DNA of 64,000 nt from Colwellia sp. C2M11 (GTDB taxonomy: Bacteria; Pseudomonadota; Gammaproteobacteria; Enterobacterales; Alteromonadaceae): the NCBI RefSeq assembly GCF_018860915.1, contig NZ_JAHKQD010000038.1, positions 1-64,000 on the forward strand, written 5' to 3'. A model generated the notes under the pieces. That model saw nothing but the letters and a program-made list of their open reading frames with translations. It had not been told where the DNA came from and did no database searches. Position numbers and translations under genes: made by a program. Positions 26,340-36,245 of the stretch are shown piece by piece (within the stretch, counting starts at the first letter, position 1; each line of letters starts with the position of its first letter).

Positions 26340-27608
26340 ATGAAAGTTTTTTTTAGCTTAGCGCTTTTTTTACTCGGTACAGTACTAAGCAAGACTAGTT
26401 TTGCCGAAGAGCAAGCAGAACAATTATTTAACCAACTTAAACCTTCGCTTTTTCAAATAAAATTAATAGACAAAGCCAGTGGTGAGAAATCGTCTATTGG
26501 CTCTGGTTTTCAAATAAGTAACGACGGTATTATTGCTACTAACTATCATGTTATTTCCAGCTATGCTTTGCATCCTCAAAAATACCGAATAGAGTACCTT
26601 GATGGTCAGGGAAATACCGGTGACTTAATATTAAAAAGCGTAGATGTGATCAATGACCTAGCATTAGTTAGACGTGATGTTGTGCAAGAAACGCCTTATT
26701 TCCAACTATCAAAAGCATCGCCACATAAAGGCGAGCAACTATTCTCGCTAGGCAACCCTCATGACTTAGGTATGATTGTTGTGCCCGGTACTTATAATGG
26801 CCTGAAAAGAGAGTCGTTTAATGATCGCATTCATTTTACGGGTTCAATTAATTCAGGGATGAGCGGTGGCCCTGTGGTAAATAAGGAAGCGGAAGTTGTT
26901 GGTATTAATGTCGCAACGTCGGGTAACTCTATCGGTTTTCTTGTACCTCATGACAAGTTAGTCGCATTATATGATAGCTTTTTAAAGGCTCCACCTAATA
27001 GCATTGAACAACAGATGACAGCACAATTAATGGCGAGTCAAAATAAATTAATAGAGACTATTTTAAACAGTACATGGCAAGAAAAACAGCTTGGTGAAGC
27101 CGCGATTATTCCTATTATTGACGTACCTTTTATTCGTTGCTGGGGCAATTCAAATGCAGATAAAGCAGATGCGTTGATTTTAACCGCTGTCGCTAATTGT
27201 TCTTTGGATGAAAATACTTATATTTCATCTAACTTCTTTACCGGCACCATGGAAATTGAATTTAGAACGATGCAAGCGAAAGATATTAGCACTAATAAGT
27301 TTTATCACTTATATCAGCAACAAATTGCTCATGCCAATGCAGGCAATAGAGCTGATAAAGAAAATGTAACTGAATTTCAATGTCACGATGATTTAGTAAT
27401 GCCTGATAATCAAGCGATTAACAATAAAACAGTCTTTTGTACTCGTGCTTATAAAAAATTCCCTGATTTATACGATGTACTTTATTTAGCTGCTTCGGTA
27501 GATAAAGATCAGCAAGCTATTGTTAGCCACTTTACCATAGCAGGGGTTAGTCAGCCGAATGCGTTAGCCTTTACTCGTCAATTTATGGAGGCGGTATTAT
27601 GGAAGTAA
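26340..27608 (+). CDS. Secreted trypsin-like serine protease (Do/HtrA-like catalytic domain)
   Basis: A 422-residue protein with a signal peptide cleaved near FA-EE (residue 22). The catalytic triad is readable: His70 in TNYHV, Asp106 in NDLALV, Ser175 in GMSGGPVV. A second domain (about 215-422) has four cysteines, no recognisable PDZ repeat, and unknown fold; HtrA proteases normally carry PDZ here, so this is a different architecture. Its last codons overlap the start of the FHA-domain gene, and the ribosome site of that gene (GGAGG) lies within this coding region, so the two are translationally coupled. A joint periplasmic/inner-membrane function is likely. Confidence 0.82.
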   Translation: MKVFFSLALFLLGTVLSKTSFAEEQAEQLFNQLKPSLFQIKLIDKASGEKSSIGSGFQISNDGIIATNYHVISSYALHPQKYRIEYLDGQGNTGDLILKSVDVINDLALVRRDVVQETPYFQLSKASPHKGEQLFSLGNPHDLGMIVVPGTYNGLKRESFNDRIHFTGSINSGMSGGPVVNKEAEVVGINVATSGNSIGFLVPHDKLVALYDSFLKAPPNSIEQQMTAQLMASQNKLIETILNSTWQEKQLGEAAIIPIIDVPFIRCWGNSNADKADALILTAVANCSLDENTYISSNFFTGTMEIEFRTMQAKDISTNKFYHLYQQQIAHANAGNRADKENVTEFQCHDDLVMPDNQAINNKTVFCTRAYKKFPDLYDVLYLAASVDKDQQAIVSHFTIAGVSQPNALAFTRQFMEAVLWK

Positions 27609-28657
27609 CCACAACAGATATGCCTGAATCACTAATAGACAATGATGAAATAGCAGAAAATCAATCGCTGATAGAGAAAATAGCAGCAAGTGAAATCATC
27701 ATTGAAGAAATTAGTCGCAATCATAAATTACTACACAGACATAGGTTATCAAAACCGCAAATACATATTGGCCGTGATTATCATAACGACATTATTTTAG
27801 ATGATCCGCATATTTGCCCTAGCCATATCAGTATTGATGAAATAGATGGTCAATGGAAAATTACCGATAATCAAACATTGAATGGCTCTTATATTGAAAA
27901 TAAAGCGCAAAAAAAGCGTCCAGCAAATGAGCACATAATCAATGACGGCGATATTATTACCTTAGGGAAAAGTCAGTTAAGAATATTATTTAATCATCAC
28001 CCTGTTGAACCAACCTTGCCTTTTAGCCCTTTTGAAAGCTTTATTAATTTAATGCGCCACCCTGTTGTGCTGCTATCAAGTTTGATTTTATTTACCTTGA
28101 TTGCTGGTAACGTGTTTTATCTTAATACCTCAAAAGAAGTTAATTTTAGCCAGCTGTTAGTGCCAACCATTGGTATGACTCTCGGTTTTGCTTTATGGCC
28201 TGCTGGAGTCGCTTTAGTTTCTTACTTAAGTAAAAATGAAACGCGAATAATGGCGCAAATAGGGATAAGTTTCGCTTTTTTCAATCTTATGTGGTTTAGC
28301 GATTTCTTAGAAGGGGTTGTTAAATTTAACAGTACCAGTGATTCACTAGCCGCTTTACTGATTGTTCTTATTTCTATTGCCTTAGCGTTTAGTTTATTTT
28401 GGCTTAATAGCTATATTGGCTTCCATATGTCAGCAAGACGACGCCTAGTTGTTGCGGCAAGCATGACCTTATTATTGTTTGGTGGTAGTTATTTAGTGCA
28501 ATACAGCAATAAGCCTGATTTTGATCCAAGACCGCAATATAATGCGACGATTATGATGCCAAGCTTTCTCATTTCATCAAGCGCTAGTGTCGATGATTTT
28601 ATTGAAGATAGCAGTAAGCTATTTGATAAAACGAAGCAGGAAGCAGTTAAAGAGTAG
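27599..28657 (+). CDS. FHA-domain membrane protein coupled to the protease
   Basis: The 352-residue protein has an N-terminal cytoplasmic FHA domain (about 55-135: IHIGRDYHNDIILDDPHICPSHI, NGSYIENK, DGDIITLGKSQLRIL), with the phosphothreonine-binding Arg, Ser and Asn positions in place. About five to six membrane helices follow between residues 155 and 300, then a short tail. The start codon at 27599 overlaps the protease gene by 10 bp and has GGAGG at 27587-27591. No Ser/Thr kinase is in the window. FHA recognition of a phosphorylated partner that informs the secreted protease is an inference from the pairing. Confidence 0.8.
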   Translation: MEVTTTDMPESLIDNDEIAENQSLIEKIAASEIIIEEISRNHKLLHRHRLSKPQIHIGRDYHNDIILDDPHICPSHISIDEIDGQWKITDNQTLNGSYIENKAQKKRPANEHIINDGDIITLGKSQLRILFNHHPVEPTLPFSPFESFINLMRHPVVLLSSLILFTLIAGNVFYLNTSKEVNFSQLLVPTIGMTLGFALWPAGVALVSYLSKNETRIMAQIGISFAFFNLMWFSDFLEGVVKFNSTSDSLAALLIVLISIALAFSLFWLNSYIGFHMSARRRLVVAASMTLLLFGGSYLVQYSNKPDFDPRPQYNATIMMPSFLISSSASVDDFIEDSSKLFDKTKQEAVKE

Positions 28658-28750
28658 TACTGTTAAGATTTTTCAGTTAACTCTACAAAGTACAAGCCTA
28701 AAATTATAAGCCTACAATTACAGGCTTAAGCAGTAAAAGCTTTAGAATAG

Positions 28751-28797
28751 ACTAGCCACTTTTTATATTACTAAAAGTGGCTAGTAAAAGTGGCTAG
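28751..28797. terminator. Convergent hairpin with duplicated right arm
   Basis: ACTAGCCACTTTT (28751-28763) pairs perfectly with 28773-28785. A second copy of the right arm follows directly at 28786-28797. It lies between the convergent FHA and trpS genes, with runs of T or A in each arm, and probably ends transcription from both sides. Confidence 0.7.
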
Positions 28798-28829
28798 CGT
28801 TAACAATTAACGCCATATTATATCCCACA

Positions 28830-29834
28830 TTATGGGCGAGGAATAAAACCTACCGCATCATACACTGACGTTAATATTTTATCAGCGCGAAGCGATGCTT
28901 TTTCAGCGCCACTTTTCATTACTTGATCTAGAAAAGCTTGGTCTGCACGATATTGATGAAATTTAGTTTGAATTGGCTCTAACATAGCAACAACAGCATC
29001 AGCCACATCACCTTTTAAATGGCCATACATTTTATCTTCATAGTCAGGTACTAAGCTATCAATCGACTTACCTGTAGCACATGAAAGTAAAGATAATAAG
29101 TTTGAAACACCTGGTTTCTCTTCTAAATTGTAGTAAATATTGGCTTGCTCGTCAGAGTCTGTTACCGCACGTTTAATTTTCTTAGCAATTTTTTTCGGGT
29201 CTTCTAATAAACCAATAAAGTTGCCTGGGTTGTCATCAGACTTAGACATTTTCTTAGTTGGTTCAAGCAAACTCATCACGCGTGCACCATGTTGAGGAAT
29301 GAACGGATCTGGTACAGTGAATATATCACCATAAATATTGTTAAAACGTGTCGCAATATCACGCGCTAATTCTAAATGTTGTTTTTGATCATCACCAACA
29401 GGTACGCTATCAGCGCCATATAATAAAATGTCTGCTGCCATTAATACCGGATAAGTAAATAAACCTGAGTTCATATTTGCTTCAGATTTTTGTGACTTAT
29501 CTTTGTACTGCGTCATACGGTTTAATTCACCCATTTGGGTATAACAATTTAACACCCAGCTTAATTGCGCATGTGCAGGTACATGTGACTGGATAAAAAT
29601 AGTGCTTTGCTCTGGGTCTACTCCACAAGCTAAGTACAACGCTAGGCCGTCTAAGGTCGCTTTACGTAAGTCTTCCGCCTTAGGTCGAACAGTAATTGCG
29701 TGTTGGTTGACCAACATATAATAACATTCGTTGCTAGATTGCATATCGACCCATTGTTTTAATGCGCCTAAATAATTACCAATAGTTAATTCGCCAGATG
29801 GCTGACAGCCACTTAGTACAATAGGTTTACTCAT
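28830..29834 (-). CDS. trpS: Tryptophanyl-tRNA synthetase
   Basis: Charges tRNA-Trp. The 334-residue class I synthetase shows the HIGH-equivalent [14 protein letters not shown] near the start and the KMSKS loop as [13 protein letters not shown] near residue 195. Other TrpS segments are [39 protein letters not shown] and the C-terminal helix with LRADKIL. Length matches the bacterial enzyme (334 in E. coli). It follows rpe by about 70 bp, as at the end of the classical dam-rpe-gph-trpS cluster, but no gph lies between. Confidence 0.97.
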   Translation of the reverse strand: MSKPIVLSGCQPSGELTIGNYLGALKQWVDMQSSNECYYMLVNQHAITVRPKAEDLRKATLDGLALYLACGVDPEQSTIFIQSHVPAHAQLSWVLNCYTQMGELNRMTQYKDKSQKSEANMNSGLFTYPVLMAADILLYGADSVPVGDDQKQHLELARDIATRFNNIYGDIFTVPDPFIPQHGARVMSLLEPTKKMSKSDDNPGNFIGLLEDPKKIAKKIKRAVTDSDEQANIYYNLEEKPGVSNLLSLLSCATGKSIDSLVPDYEDKMYGHLKGDVADAVVAMLEPIQTKFHQYRADQAFLDQVMKSGAEKASLRADKILTSVYDAVGFIPRP

Positions 29835-29903
29835 GATGTTCCTTAAATAAAGCCAGAGTTGCGCCCCTAGCCATTTTGTTATGTATGATTTTTTGTTTTC
29901 GAT

Positions 29904-30572
29904 CTACACTTTTGCTAGTTCAGCACGCATAGCATCAATAGCTACTTTGTAATCGGGTTGTGAGAATATGGCACTGCCCGCAACAAACATATCTGCACCA
30001 GCTTTAGCAATATCAGCGATATTATCAGCTTTCACGCCACCGTCGACTTGTAAACGAATATCTCTACCGCTTGCGTTAATTTTTTCTTTCACTAAACGTA
30101 ATTTGTCTAATGTTGTTGGGATAAAAGATTGTCCACCAAACCCTGGATTAACTGACATCAATAAAATTACATCAAGTTTATCCATAACAAAATCTAAACA
30201 TTGTAAAGGCGTTGCCGGATTCAACACTAAACCCGCTTTACAACCGTTATCTTTTATCAGCTGTAAGGTACGATCAATATGATCACTTCCTTCAGGGTGG
30301 AAAGTAATGATATCAGCACCCGCTTTGGCAAACTGAGGAACTAATGCATCAACTGGCTTTACCATTAAATGTACATCAATTGGCGCGGTGATACCGTAAT
30401 CACGCAATGACTGACAAATCATTGGCCCGAACGTTAAATTAGGCACAAAGTGATTATCCATAACATCAAAGTGCACTACATCAGCACCCGCAGATAAAAC
30501 TTTAGCAACATCATCACCCAAGCGAGCAAAATCAGCAGATAAAATAGAAGGTGCAATTAGAAAAGAAGACAT
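29904..30572 (-). CDS. rpe: Ribulose-phosphate 3-epimerase
   Basis: Interconverts ribulose-5-phosphate and xylulose-5-phosphate in the pentose phosphate pathway. The 222-residue TIM barrel shows [13 protein letters not shown], the metal-site segment [44 protein letters not shown] and LQVDGGVK, with the phosphate-binding loop near VAGSAIF. Complete and of normal length. It is upstream of trpS on the same strand and separated from dam by two plus-strand genes. Confidence 0.97.
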   Translation of the reverse strand: MSSFLIAPSILSADFARLGDDVAKVLSAGADVVHFDVMDNHFVPNLTFGPMICQSLRDYGITAPIDVHLMVKPVDALVPQFAKAGADIITFHPEGSDHIDRTLQLIKDNGCKAGLVLNPATPLQCLDFVMDKLDVILLMSVNPGFGGQSFIPTTLDKLRLVKEKINASGRDIRLQVDGGVKADNIADIAKAGADMFVAGSAIFSQPDYKVAIDAMRAELAKV

Positions 30573-30662
30573 AATATATGCTCAATCAGAAAAATTATCA
30601 GTATTATACCCAAGCCACTTAAAAATACGAGTCTCAACCATAACGTGAGCCAAATGAAATGA

Positions 30663-30709
30663 TGCACATCATTAGTACAAACGAACTTATAGCGCACCAT
30701 TATAGTGCA
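30663..30709 (+). promoter_or_regulatory. Pair of NtrC-type enhancer sites
   Basis: Site 30693-30709 (CGCACCATTATAGTGCA) matches the NtrC consensus TGCACCANNNTGGTGCA at 12 of 14 defined positions. A weaker site at 30663-30679 matches at about 10 of 14. The centres are 30 bp apart, about three helical turns, as in the classic glnA enhancer pair. They lie about 100-145 bp upstream of a sigma-54-like promoter. Confidence 0.65.
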
Positions 30710-30806
30710 ATTATTGAAAGTTAATATCGAGAGTAAAATAAAAGACTAAAATGTAACCAACGGATAAATAAGAATTTTAATAATAAAAACGTACTATTTT
30801 CCATAC

Positions 30807-30822
30807 GGGCATCATCTTTGCA
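30807..30822 (+). promoter_or_regulatory. Sigma-54 (RpoN) promoter for the TorF porin
   Basis: GGGCATCATCTTTGCA fits the -24/-12 consensus TGGCACG-N4-TTGCA, with GGCA and TTGC at the exact required spacing. It lies 53 bp before the porin ATG and downstream of the NtrC-like sites. Confidence 0.65.
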
Positions 30823-30874
30823 AAATCATTAGCAGTTTAAACTTAATAATAATATAAAATATAAAGGGATAAAT

Positions 30875-31546
30875 ATGAAAAAATCAATTTTAAATATCGC
30901 ACTCACAACAATTTTAGCTACATCAGCTATGGTTTCTACTTCAGCTTCAGCGGTTGAAGGCTTAAGCGCTAATGTTGCTGCAACCTCGAATTATTTATGG
31001 CGTGGTTTAGAGCAAACAAATGGTGACTCAGCTATTTCAGGTGGTATTGATTATGCTGCTGATTCAGGTTTCTATGTTGGTACATGGGCTTCAAATGCTA
31101 GCTGGGCTGAAGGCATGACTTATGAACTAGATTTCTACGCTGGTTTTGGCGGCGCAATTTCTGAAGATGTTTCATACGATGTTGGCTTTATCTATTACGC
31201 TTACCCTGATGAAACTTCTGGTGATGCTGATTTTTCTGAAGTATACGGTAGCATTTCATTTCAAGCATTAACCCTTGGTGTATCTGTATTAACGTCTGGT
31301 GAAGGTGCAGATGCTGGCGATACTATTTATGCTAGTGCCGATTATGCAATTGCACTACAAAATGACGCTGAAGTTAATTTACACATTGGTTCATATAGCG
31401 GTGATTGGTTAGCTGAAGATTCAATTGACTATGGTGTAAGTATCTCAAAATCAGGTTTCACTTTTGGTGCATCTGCAACTGATTTAGACGGTGCTGCAGG
31501 CGATGTAAAAGTATACGTTGCTTACGCGATTGATATTGATTTATAA
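30875..31546 (+). CDS. TorF-family putative porin, likely nitrogen-regulated
   Basis: A 223-residue outer-membrane protein with a signal peptide cleaved after SASA (about residue 26). The mature N terminus has the family signature LSANVAATSNYLWRGLEQTNG, followed by GGIDYAADSGFYVGTWASN and alternating strands rich in Gly, Tyr, Asp and Ser, closing with a strand ending in DIDL. The family (TIGR02001-like) is widespread in proteobacteria with poorly known substrates. A sigma-54 promoter and NtrC-type sites upstream suggest induction under nitrogen limitation. A strong terminator follows, so it is a single-gene unit. GGGATAAAT precedes the ATG. Confidence 0.88.
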   Translation: MKKSILNIALTTILATSAMVSTSASAVEGLSANVAATSNYLWRGLEQTNGDSAISGGIDYAADSGFYVGTWASNASWAEGMTYELDFYAGFGGAISEDVSYDVGFIYYAYPDETSGDADFSEVYGSISFQALTLGVSVLTSGEGADAGDTIYASADYAIALQNDAEVNLHIGSYSGDWLAEDSIDYGVSISKSGFTFGASATDLDGAAGDVKVYVAYAIDIDL

Positions 31547-31596
31547 GCCTAAAGCTTAAAAAACATTAATAAAAACAAAAAACACTAAGAAACAAG

Positions 31597-31634
31597 AAAG
31601 CGCTAATTGCCGATATAAGCAATTAGCGCTTTTT
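31597..31634 (+). terminator. Rho-independent terminator of the porin gene
   Basis: Perfect 14-bp stem: 31597-31610 pairs with 31619-31632, 8-base loop, then T residues. It lies 50 bp after the stop codon. Confidence 0.9.
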
Positions 31635-31751
31635 AGTTATAGCATTGTTAGTTATCAAGCTGAGCATTGTCGCATTTACGGAATTTGCTAGATTTTGTTG
31701 ATTTATTGCACTATAGTTTTCATTACTCATTCATTTAACTTCGAGTAATCG

Positions 31752-31952
31752 ATGTCAGATAAAACATCATCAATGAAAAACACCTTTAAAAGTGTAGCGG
31801 CTGCGTTCTTTGGGGTGCAAAGTAATAAAAATAGAGAAAATGATTTTTCTCAGGGAAAAATAAGCCATTTTATTATTGTCGGTATTATTAGTGTTGCTAT
31901 TTTCATTACCGCTTTACTGATAATTGTAAATTTGGTTATGCCTGCTAACTAA
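31752..31952 (+). CDS. Small membrane protein, DUF2970 family
   Basis: A 66-residue protein with the family pattern FKSVAAAFFGVQSNKNRENDF, a short His-containing junction (GKISHF) and one membrane helix (about 40-62). DUF2970 proteins are small single-pass inner-membrane proteins of unknown role in beta- and gammaproteobacteria. It stands alone between the porin terminator and the end of dam. Confidence 0.85.
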   Translation: MSDKTSSMKNTFKSVAAAFFGVQSNKNRENDFSQGKISHFIIVGIISVAIFITALLIIVNLVMPAN

Positions 31953-32035
31953 CTTTTCTGATCTAATACCATTATAATTAACCTTGTATCTTGATGTGAT
32001 GCGTAGCTTTGTTAGCAATAGATCACCACACTCAG

Positions 32036-32872
32036 TTATTTATATAACGCTAAAATCTCTTGTACCTTAACTCTACTTTTACCCTTTTGACTTATTGAAC
32101 GCTGTACTTGAAACAACTTCTTTTTGGTTGCTCCTTTATAAAGTTCACGCGTAAAGTCAACATAATGATTTGATATCAATGTAGGGATATTTCTTTTCTT
32201 GGCTATTTCAGCATAGTCTACTAATCGCTTTTGATCTTCATCGGTAAACGAATTACCAGCATAGGCAGTAAAGTTCGACGTTGGGTTAATTGGTGAATAA
32301 GGTGGATCACAATACACCACGTCACTCACATTTAACTGAGTGAATGCCGTTTCAAAGTCGCCTTGAATAAATGTTGCTCTTTGGGCTTTTTCAGAAAAGT
32401 ACTCTAGCTCGGCATTTGGAAAATATGGATGCTTATATCTACCAAAAGGAACATTATAGCCGCCGCTTTTATTATAACGACATAGTCCGTTATACCCGTG
32501 TCTATTTAGGTATAAGAACAAGAGTGAACGTTCGTATGGATCAGTCGATTGATTAAACTGGGTTCGTAATTGGTAATATTTTTCTGAATCATTATTACCG
32601 CCTGTAAAGAAGCGCTGTGCATCAGCGATAAATGCTGTCGGCTGATTTTTAATGATATTAAACAGGTTGATCAGATCTTTATTCATATCTATTAAAAGAT
32701 ATTCATCAAAATCTAAATTAAGGAATACAGAACCACCGCCCACGAAAGGTTCAACTAGTCTTGTTTTACCTCTTTTAGGTAATAAGCTAGCAATTTCATG
32801 TACAACTTTTTTTTTCCCACCAGCCCATTTTAAGGCAGATCGCATTCCAGCTAGTGATTGAGCTTTAGTCAC
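32036..32872 (-). CDS. dam: DNA adenine methyltransferase (GATC)
   Basis: Methylates adenine in GATC, acting in mismatch repair and replication timing. The 278-residue class alpha methylase shows the AdoMet motif ALKWAGGKKKVV near the N terminus, VEPFVGGGSVF at 40-50 and the catalytic DPPY at 189-192 (YCDPPYSPI). The end has the conserved LISNHYVDFTRELY. Length matches E. coli Dam (278). It follows damX by 256 bp. The usual rpe neighbour is displaced by the porin and DUF2970 genes. Confidence 0.96.
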   Translation of the reverse strand: MTKAQSLAGMRSALKWAGGKKKVVHEIASLLPKRGKTRLVEPFVGGGSVFLNLDFDEYLLIDMNKDLINLFNIIKNQPTAFIADAQRFFTGGNNDSEKYYQLRTQFNQSTDPYERSLLFLYLNRHGYNGLCRYNKSGGYNVPFGRYKHPYFPNAELEYFSEKAQRATFIQGDFETAFTQLNVSDVVYCDPPYSPINPTSNFTAYAGNSFTDEDQKRLVDYAEIAKKRNIPTLISNHYVDFTRELYKGATKKKLFQVQRSISQKGKSRVKVQEILALYK

Positions 32873-33128
32873 AAAAGAGACCTATAAGTTAATAGTAGCT
32901 AGAGCTAACATAGATATTTACCGAGAAGTAGATTGTATATCAGTTTTCAAAGTTTTTTTAAAATAGAACTATCGAGGCTACTTTAAAAATGCACAATGTT
33001 TGTTGCTCATGCTCGCCTGAATCATATTATTTTGAATAGGCAACCAATAAAAATGAAAGGTAATTGTATCTTGATTTACCCTTTAGCGATATTCATTTTT
33101 ATTTATAATATTGTGATTAAAGTAAAGC

Positions 33129-34532
33129 CTAACGATTATTAATTTCTGCTTTAACAAGTGCGAGATCTTTAATCCATACCCCTCTATCAATAATTTCTTT
33201 AGGTAAAGCACTGATAGCCTCATTAGCTTGGGCTTTATTTTCGAATATCTTTGTTGTTAATACAATAAACGTTTGATCATTTAATTTTTTCTGATAACTA
33301 AAGTATTGCAAATTAGCATTGGCTTTCATAAACCTTTTTAACAAGGTTAAGTCGGTGAATCCTACAATTTGGACAACATAACCTTTAGGCGCATTTAAAT
33401 AGTAATTCGGCGTTAATGCCAAAGGCAGAGTAACTTCTGTAGGCTTACTTACAGCTTCTTTTGTTGCTAATTCGGGTTTTGCTTTAGCCGCAGCCTTTGG
33501 TGCGGTAACCGGTATCAATTTTTCTGTGGTTACGGCTGGCTCTTTAACTTCAGCTAAGTCTAATGCTTGTAAAATGTCCTCAGTTTGAGCTGAACGATTC
33601 TCAGTGCTAGCAACCGTTTGTTGCTCGCCCATTAAAGCTGCCTGAATATCTACTGTGGTCGCGAATTCATCGGCTTCAGGTAGCGCAATAGCATTATTAC
33701 CTTGTGCTAATGGCTGTTCATTTGACTGCTGCGCGTTTGCAATTATAACGCTGTCGTTAATATTTGATTCTGGTAATTGAGATAAACTAAAGTTGTTGTA
33801 ATTAATAAGTACAAACCAAGATAGGCCAATAAGTCCAAAAATTACTAATGCGGCCGTTGCTACCTTCAACCACAGTTTATTGCTAAACATTACCTTGTCA
33901 CTAGTAAACTTGGCGTGATCTAGCGGGAATAATTGTCCTGATTTTGCATCAATTATCGCCAATTTATTTTTAAAAATACTTTTATTCTTTGCAACATTTT
34001 GTGCCGCTTGCTCATTACCAAACAATGCAACGTTGATTTTACTTTGGGTTTTATTTGCTACGTCAACTAACTGACAAAGTTCGTATTTCATTTGTAATGA
34101 TAAAGCGTGTGCATGCTCAACAACAATGGTGATACTTTCTTTGCTTTTTTTACTTAGGGTTAAAAGGCTAACGGCGAGTGATTTTTCTGGATCAAATAAG
34201 GTATTAGCAAAAAGCTGTTCAATAAAACGACAGCGCATTTGAATATCATTTAATTTTGATGAAGCAGAAACAAAAGCGACATTGGTTTCTTGTGCTGAAT
34301 TGTTTGCTTTTGATGGTTTATCTTTGGCAAGGCTAATTAAAAATTGACGCGCAGCTTGCGTGTAAACACCGCTATCGTTATCAACAATCAAAACAGCTTG
34401 TTTCGAAAAACGTTGAATATATTCAATACGTGCACTAACACTTATTGATGTGACTGCTGGCTCAGTATTTAATGGCATGGAGGCTATACTAGCTTCATCT
34501 ATGTTAGTGTGTGCTGCTGCCGACATATTCAA
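33129..34532 (-). CDS. damX: DamX-like cell-division protein with SPOR domain
   Basis: A 467-residue bitopic protein. Residues about 30-215 are an AAA-like domain without a readable Walker A, then a membrane helix at about 222-244, a long Glu/Ala/Thr/Lys-rich periplasmic linker, and a C-terminal SPOR domain (about 383-460: YVVQIVGFTDLTLLKRFMKA, FIVLTTKIFENKAQANEAI), which binds denuded septal peptidoglycan. Placement between dam and aroB is the conserved damX locus. The last 17 residues of the SPOR domain contain the usual GVWIKDLALV ending. Confidence 0.92.
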   Translation of the reverse strand: MNMSAAAHTNIDEASIASMPLNTEPAVTSISVSARIEYIQRFSKQAVLIVDNDSGVYTQAARQFLISLAKDKPSKANNSAQETNVAFVSASSKLNDIQMRCRFIEQLFANTLFDPEKSLAVSLLTLSKKSKESITIVVEHAHALSLQMKYELCQLVDVANKTQSKINVALFGNEQAAQNVAKNKSIFKNKLAIIDAKSGQLFPLDHAKFTSDKVMFSNKLWLKVATAALVIFGLIGLSWFVLINYNNFSLSQLPESNINDSVIIANAQQSNEQPLAQGNNAIALPEADEFATTVDIQAALMGEQQTVASTENRSAQTEDILQALDLAEVKEPAVTTEKLIPVTAPKAAAKAKPELATKEAVSKPTEVTLPLALTPNYYLNAPKGYVVQIVGFTDLTLLKRFMKANANLQYFSYQKKLNDQTFIVLTTKIFENKAQANEAISALPKEIIDRGVWIKDLALVKAEINNR

Positions 34533-34585
34533 CCCTTGCTACAATTACTATGCCTAAAACTATACGGCTTTAGGCATAACTAAAA

Positions 34586-35650
34586 TTATAGAATTTGTTG
34601 AAGTGTCTCTTGCGTTATGTCATCACGAATTTCTGACTTTCCTATCGCAGTAGGAACAATAAAACGTAATTTACCGCCAATATTTTTTTTATCTCGGCGC
34701 ATATGACGAGTAAAGTCATCACAGCCCATTGTTTCTGGCGCTTGTAACGGTAAATCAAACGCTTCAATAAGCGATTCGATTCGACAAAGTTCTGACACTT
34801 CAAGCAAATTCATTGCTACTGCTAACTTACCAGCAAGTACCATGCCAGTAGCAACTGCTTCACCGTGAAGCCAGTTACCATAACCTTGTTCTGCTTCTAT
34901 AGCATGACCAAAAGTATGACCTAAGTTGAGTAAAGCACGAACACCTGCTTCCGTTTCATCATTAGCGACAATGTCTGCTTTACACTGACAACATCTTTCG
35001 ATCATTTCAGCTAACAATGTTTTATCACCAGCTTTGATTGACGAAATATTGTTTTCTAGCCAAACAAAGAAATCATAATCACCTAATATACCGTATTTAA
35101 TCACTTCTGCCATGCCAGCATTAAACTCGCGCACAGGTAAGGTAACTAAACTGTCGATATCAATAATAACGGCTTTAGGTTGATAAAAAGCGCCAATCAT
35201 ATTTTTACCCAACGGGTGATTAACCGCGGTTTTGCCACCAACAGATGAATCTACTTGAGATAATACCGTTGTTGGTACTTGGATAAAATCGACACCACGT
35301 TGATAAGATGCTGCTGCAAACCCGGTAATATCACCGATAACACCTCCACCTAAAGCGATCAAGGTAGTATCACGACCATGTTCATTTTTTAATAGGTGAG
35401 ACATGATACGTTCGAAATTTGCTAAACTTTTTTCAGCTTCACCATCAGGTAAAATAATTTCGTCAACATCAAAGTTAGTCAGTTTACTTTTGATTTTTTC
35501 AAGATATAAAGGGGCAACAATCGTATTGGTAACAATACAAACTCGTTTTCCTCTAATATGATCTGAAAATAACTTTTCATTTTCAAATAAACCAGAGTCA
35601 ATATAGATAGGATAGCTTCGGGCACCTAGATCAAGATTAAGAGTGGGCAT
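34586..35650 (-). CDS. aroB: 3-Dehydroquinate synthase
   Basis: Second step of the shikimate pathway, converting DAHP to 3-dehydroquinate with NAD and zinc. The 354 residues include the NAD/metal segments [51 protein letters not shown] and the zinc-binding [12 protein letters not shown] and [11 protein letters not shown]. Length is typical. It lies downstream of aroK on the same strand, in the aroK-aroB-damX-dam order common in gammaproteobacteria. Confidence 0.97.
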   Translation of the reverse strand: MPTLNLDLGARSYPIYIDSGLFENEKLFSDHIRGKRVCIVTNTIVAPLYLEKIKSKLTNFDVDEIILPDGEAEKSLANFERIMSHLLKNEHGRDTTLIALGGGVIGDITGFAAASYQRGVDFIQVPTTVLSQVDSSVGGKTAVNHPLGKNMIGAFYQPKAVIIDIDSLVTLPVREFNAGMAEVIKYGILGDYDFFVWLENNISSIKAGDKTLLAEMIERCCQCKADIVANDETEAGVRALLNLGHTFGHAIEAEQGYGNWLHGEAVATGMVLAGKLAVAMNLLEVSELCRIESLIEAFDLPLQAPETMGCDDFTRHMRRDKKNIGGKLRFIVPTAIGKSEIRDDITQETLQQIL

Positions 35651-35726
35651 ATTAGAGTTACCTGGTGTTTGGCTGGGATAAAGCCACTTATGTATTAGTG
35701 GCTTTGAAACAAAAAAGTAGTATTAA

Positions 35727-36245
35727 CTAAAAGTCTAAACGCTCAATAATTTTATGAGCAACAACTTTAGCACTTTGATCATCGGTTTTAATGACAACAT
35801 CAGCTATTTCTTCATATAACGGATTACGCTCAATAGCCAAGTTTTCTAGCACTGTACGTGGCTCTTCCGATGTTTGTAATAAAGGACGACGACGATCTCT
35901 TTGTGTTCGAGCAACTTGTTTATCAATAGTAGTCTCTAGATATACAACAATACCACGAGCCGAAAGACGGTTTCGTACTTGCATACTGATAACTGAACCA
36001 CCACCTGTCGCTAAAACAATACCTTGTTTTTCGCTTAAGTCCTCAATAACACCTTCTTCTCTTTTGCGAAACCCTTCTTCGCCTTCGAGATCAAAGACCC
36101 AAGCAATATCTGCCCCGGTACGACGTTCAATCTCTTGATCAGAGTCGAAAAATTCAAGATGTAGCCTGTCTGCAAGCTCTCTTCCTATAGTGCTTTTACC
36201 TGCACCCATAGGGCCAATAAGGAAAATGTTACGTTTTTCTGCCAT
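35727..36245 (-). CDS. aroK: Shikimate kinase I
   Basis: Phosphorylates shikimate at the 3-hydroxyl with ATP. The 172-residue P-loop kinase begins with Walker [19 protein letters not shown], continues with the shikimate-binding [19 protein letters not shown] and FRKREEGVI, the Walker B-like LATGGGSV and the lid [11 protein letters not shown]. Length and motifs match AroK rather than AroL. A hairpin after pilQ separates it from the pilus operon, but read-through is possible. Confidence 0.97.
   Translation of the reverse strand: MAEKRNIFLIGPMGAGKSTIGRELADRLHLEFFDSDQEIERRTGADIAWVFDLEGEEGFRKREEGVIEDLSEKQGIVLATGGGSVISMQVRNRLSARGIVVYLETTIDKQVARTQRDRRRPLLQTSEEPRTVLENLAIERNPLYEEIADVVIKTDDQSAKVVAHKIIERLDF

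Larger units (their letters stand above)
30573..30874. other. 302-bp divergent control region between rpe and the TorF porin
   Basis: Contains two NtrC-like dyads and a sigma-54-type promoter pointing to the porin, listed separately. The rpe promoter must also lie here, but I could not place it firmly. No coding sequence is seen. Confidence 0.6.
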
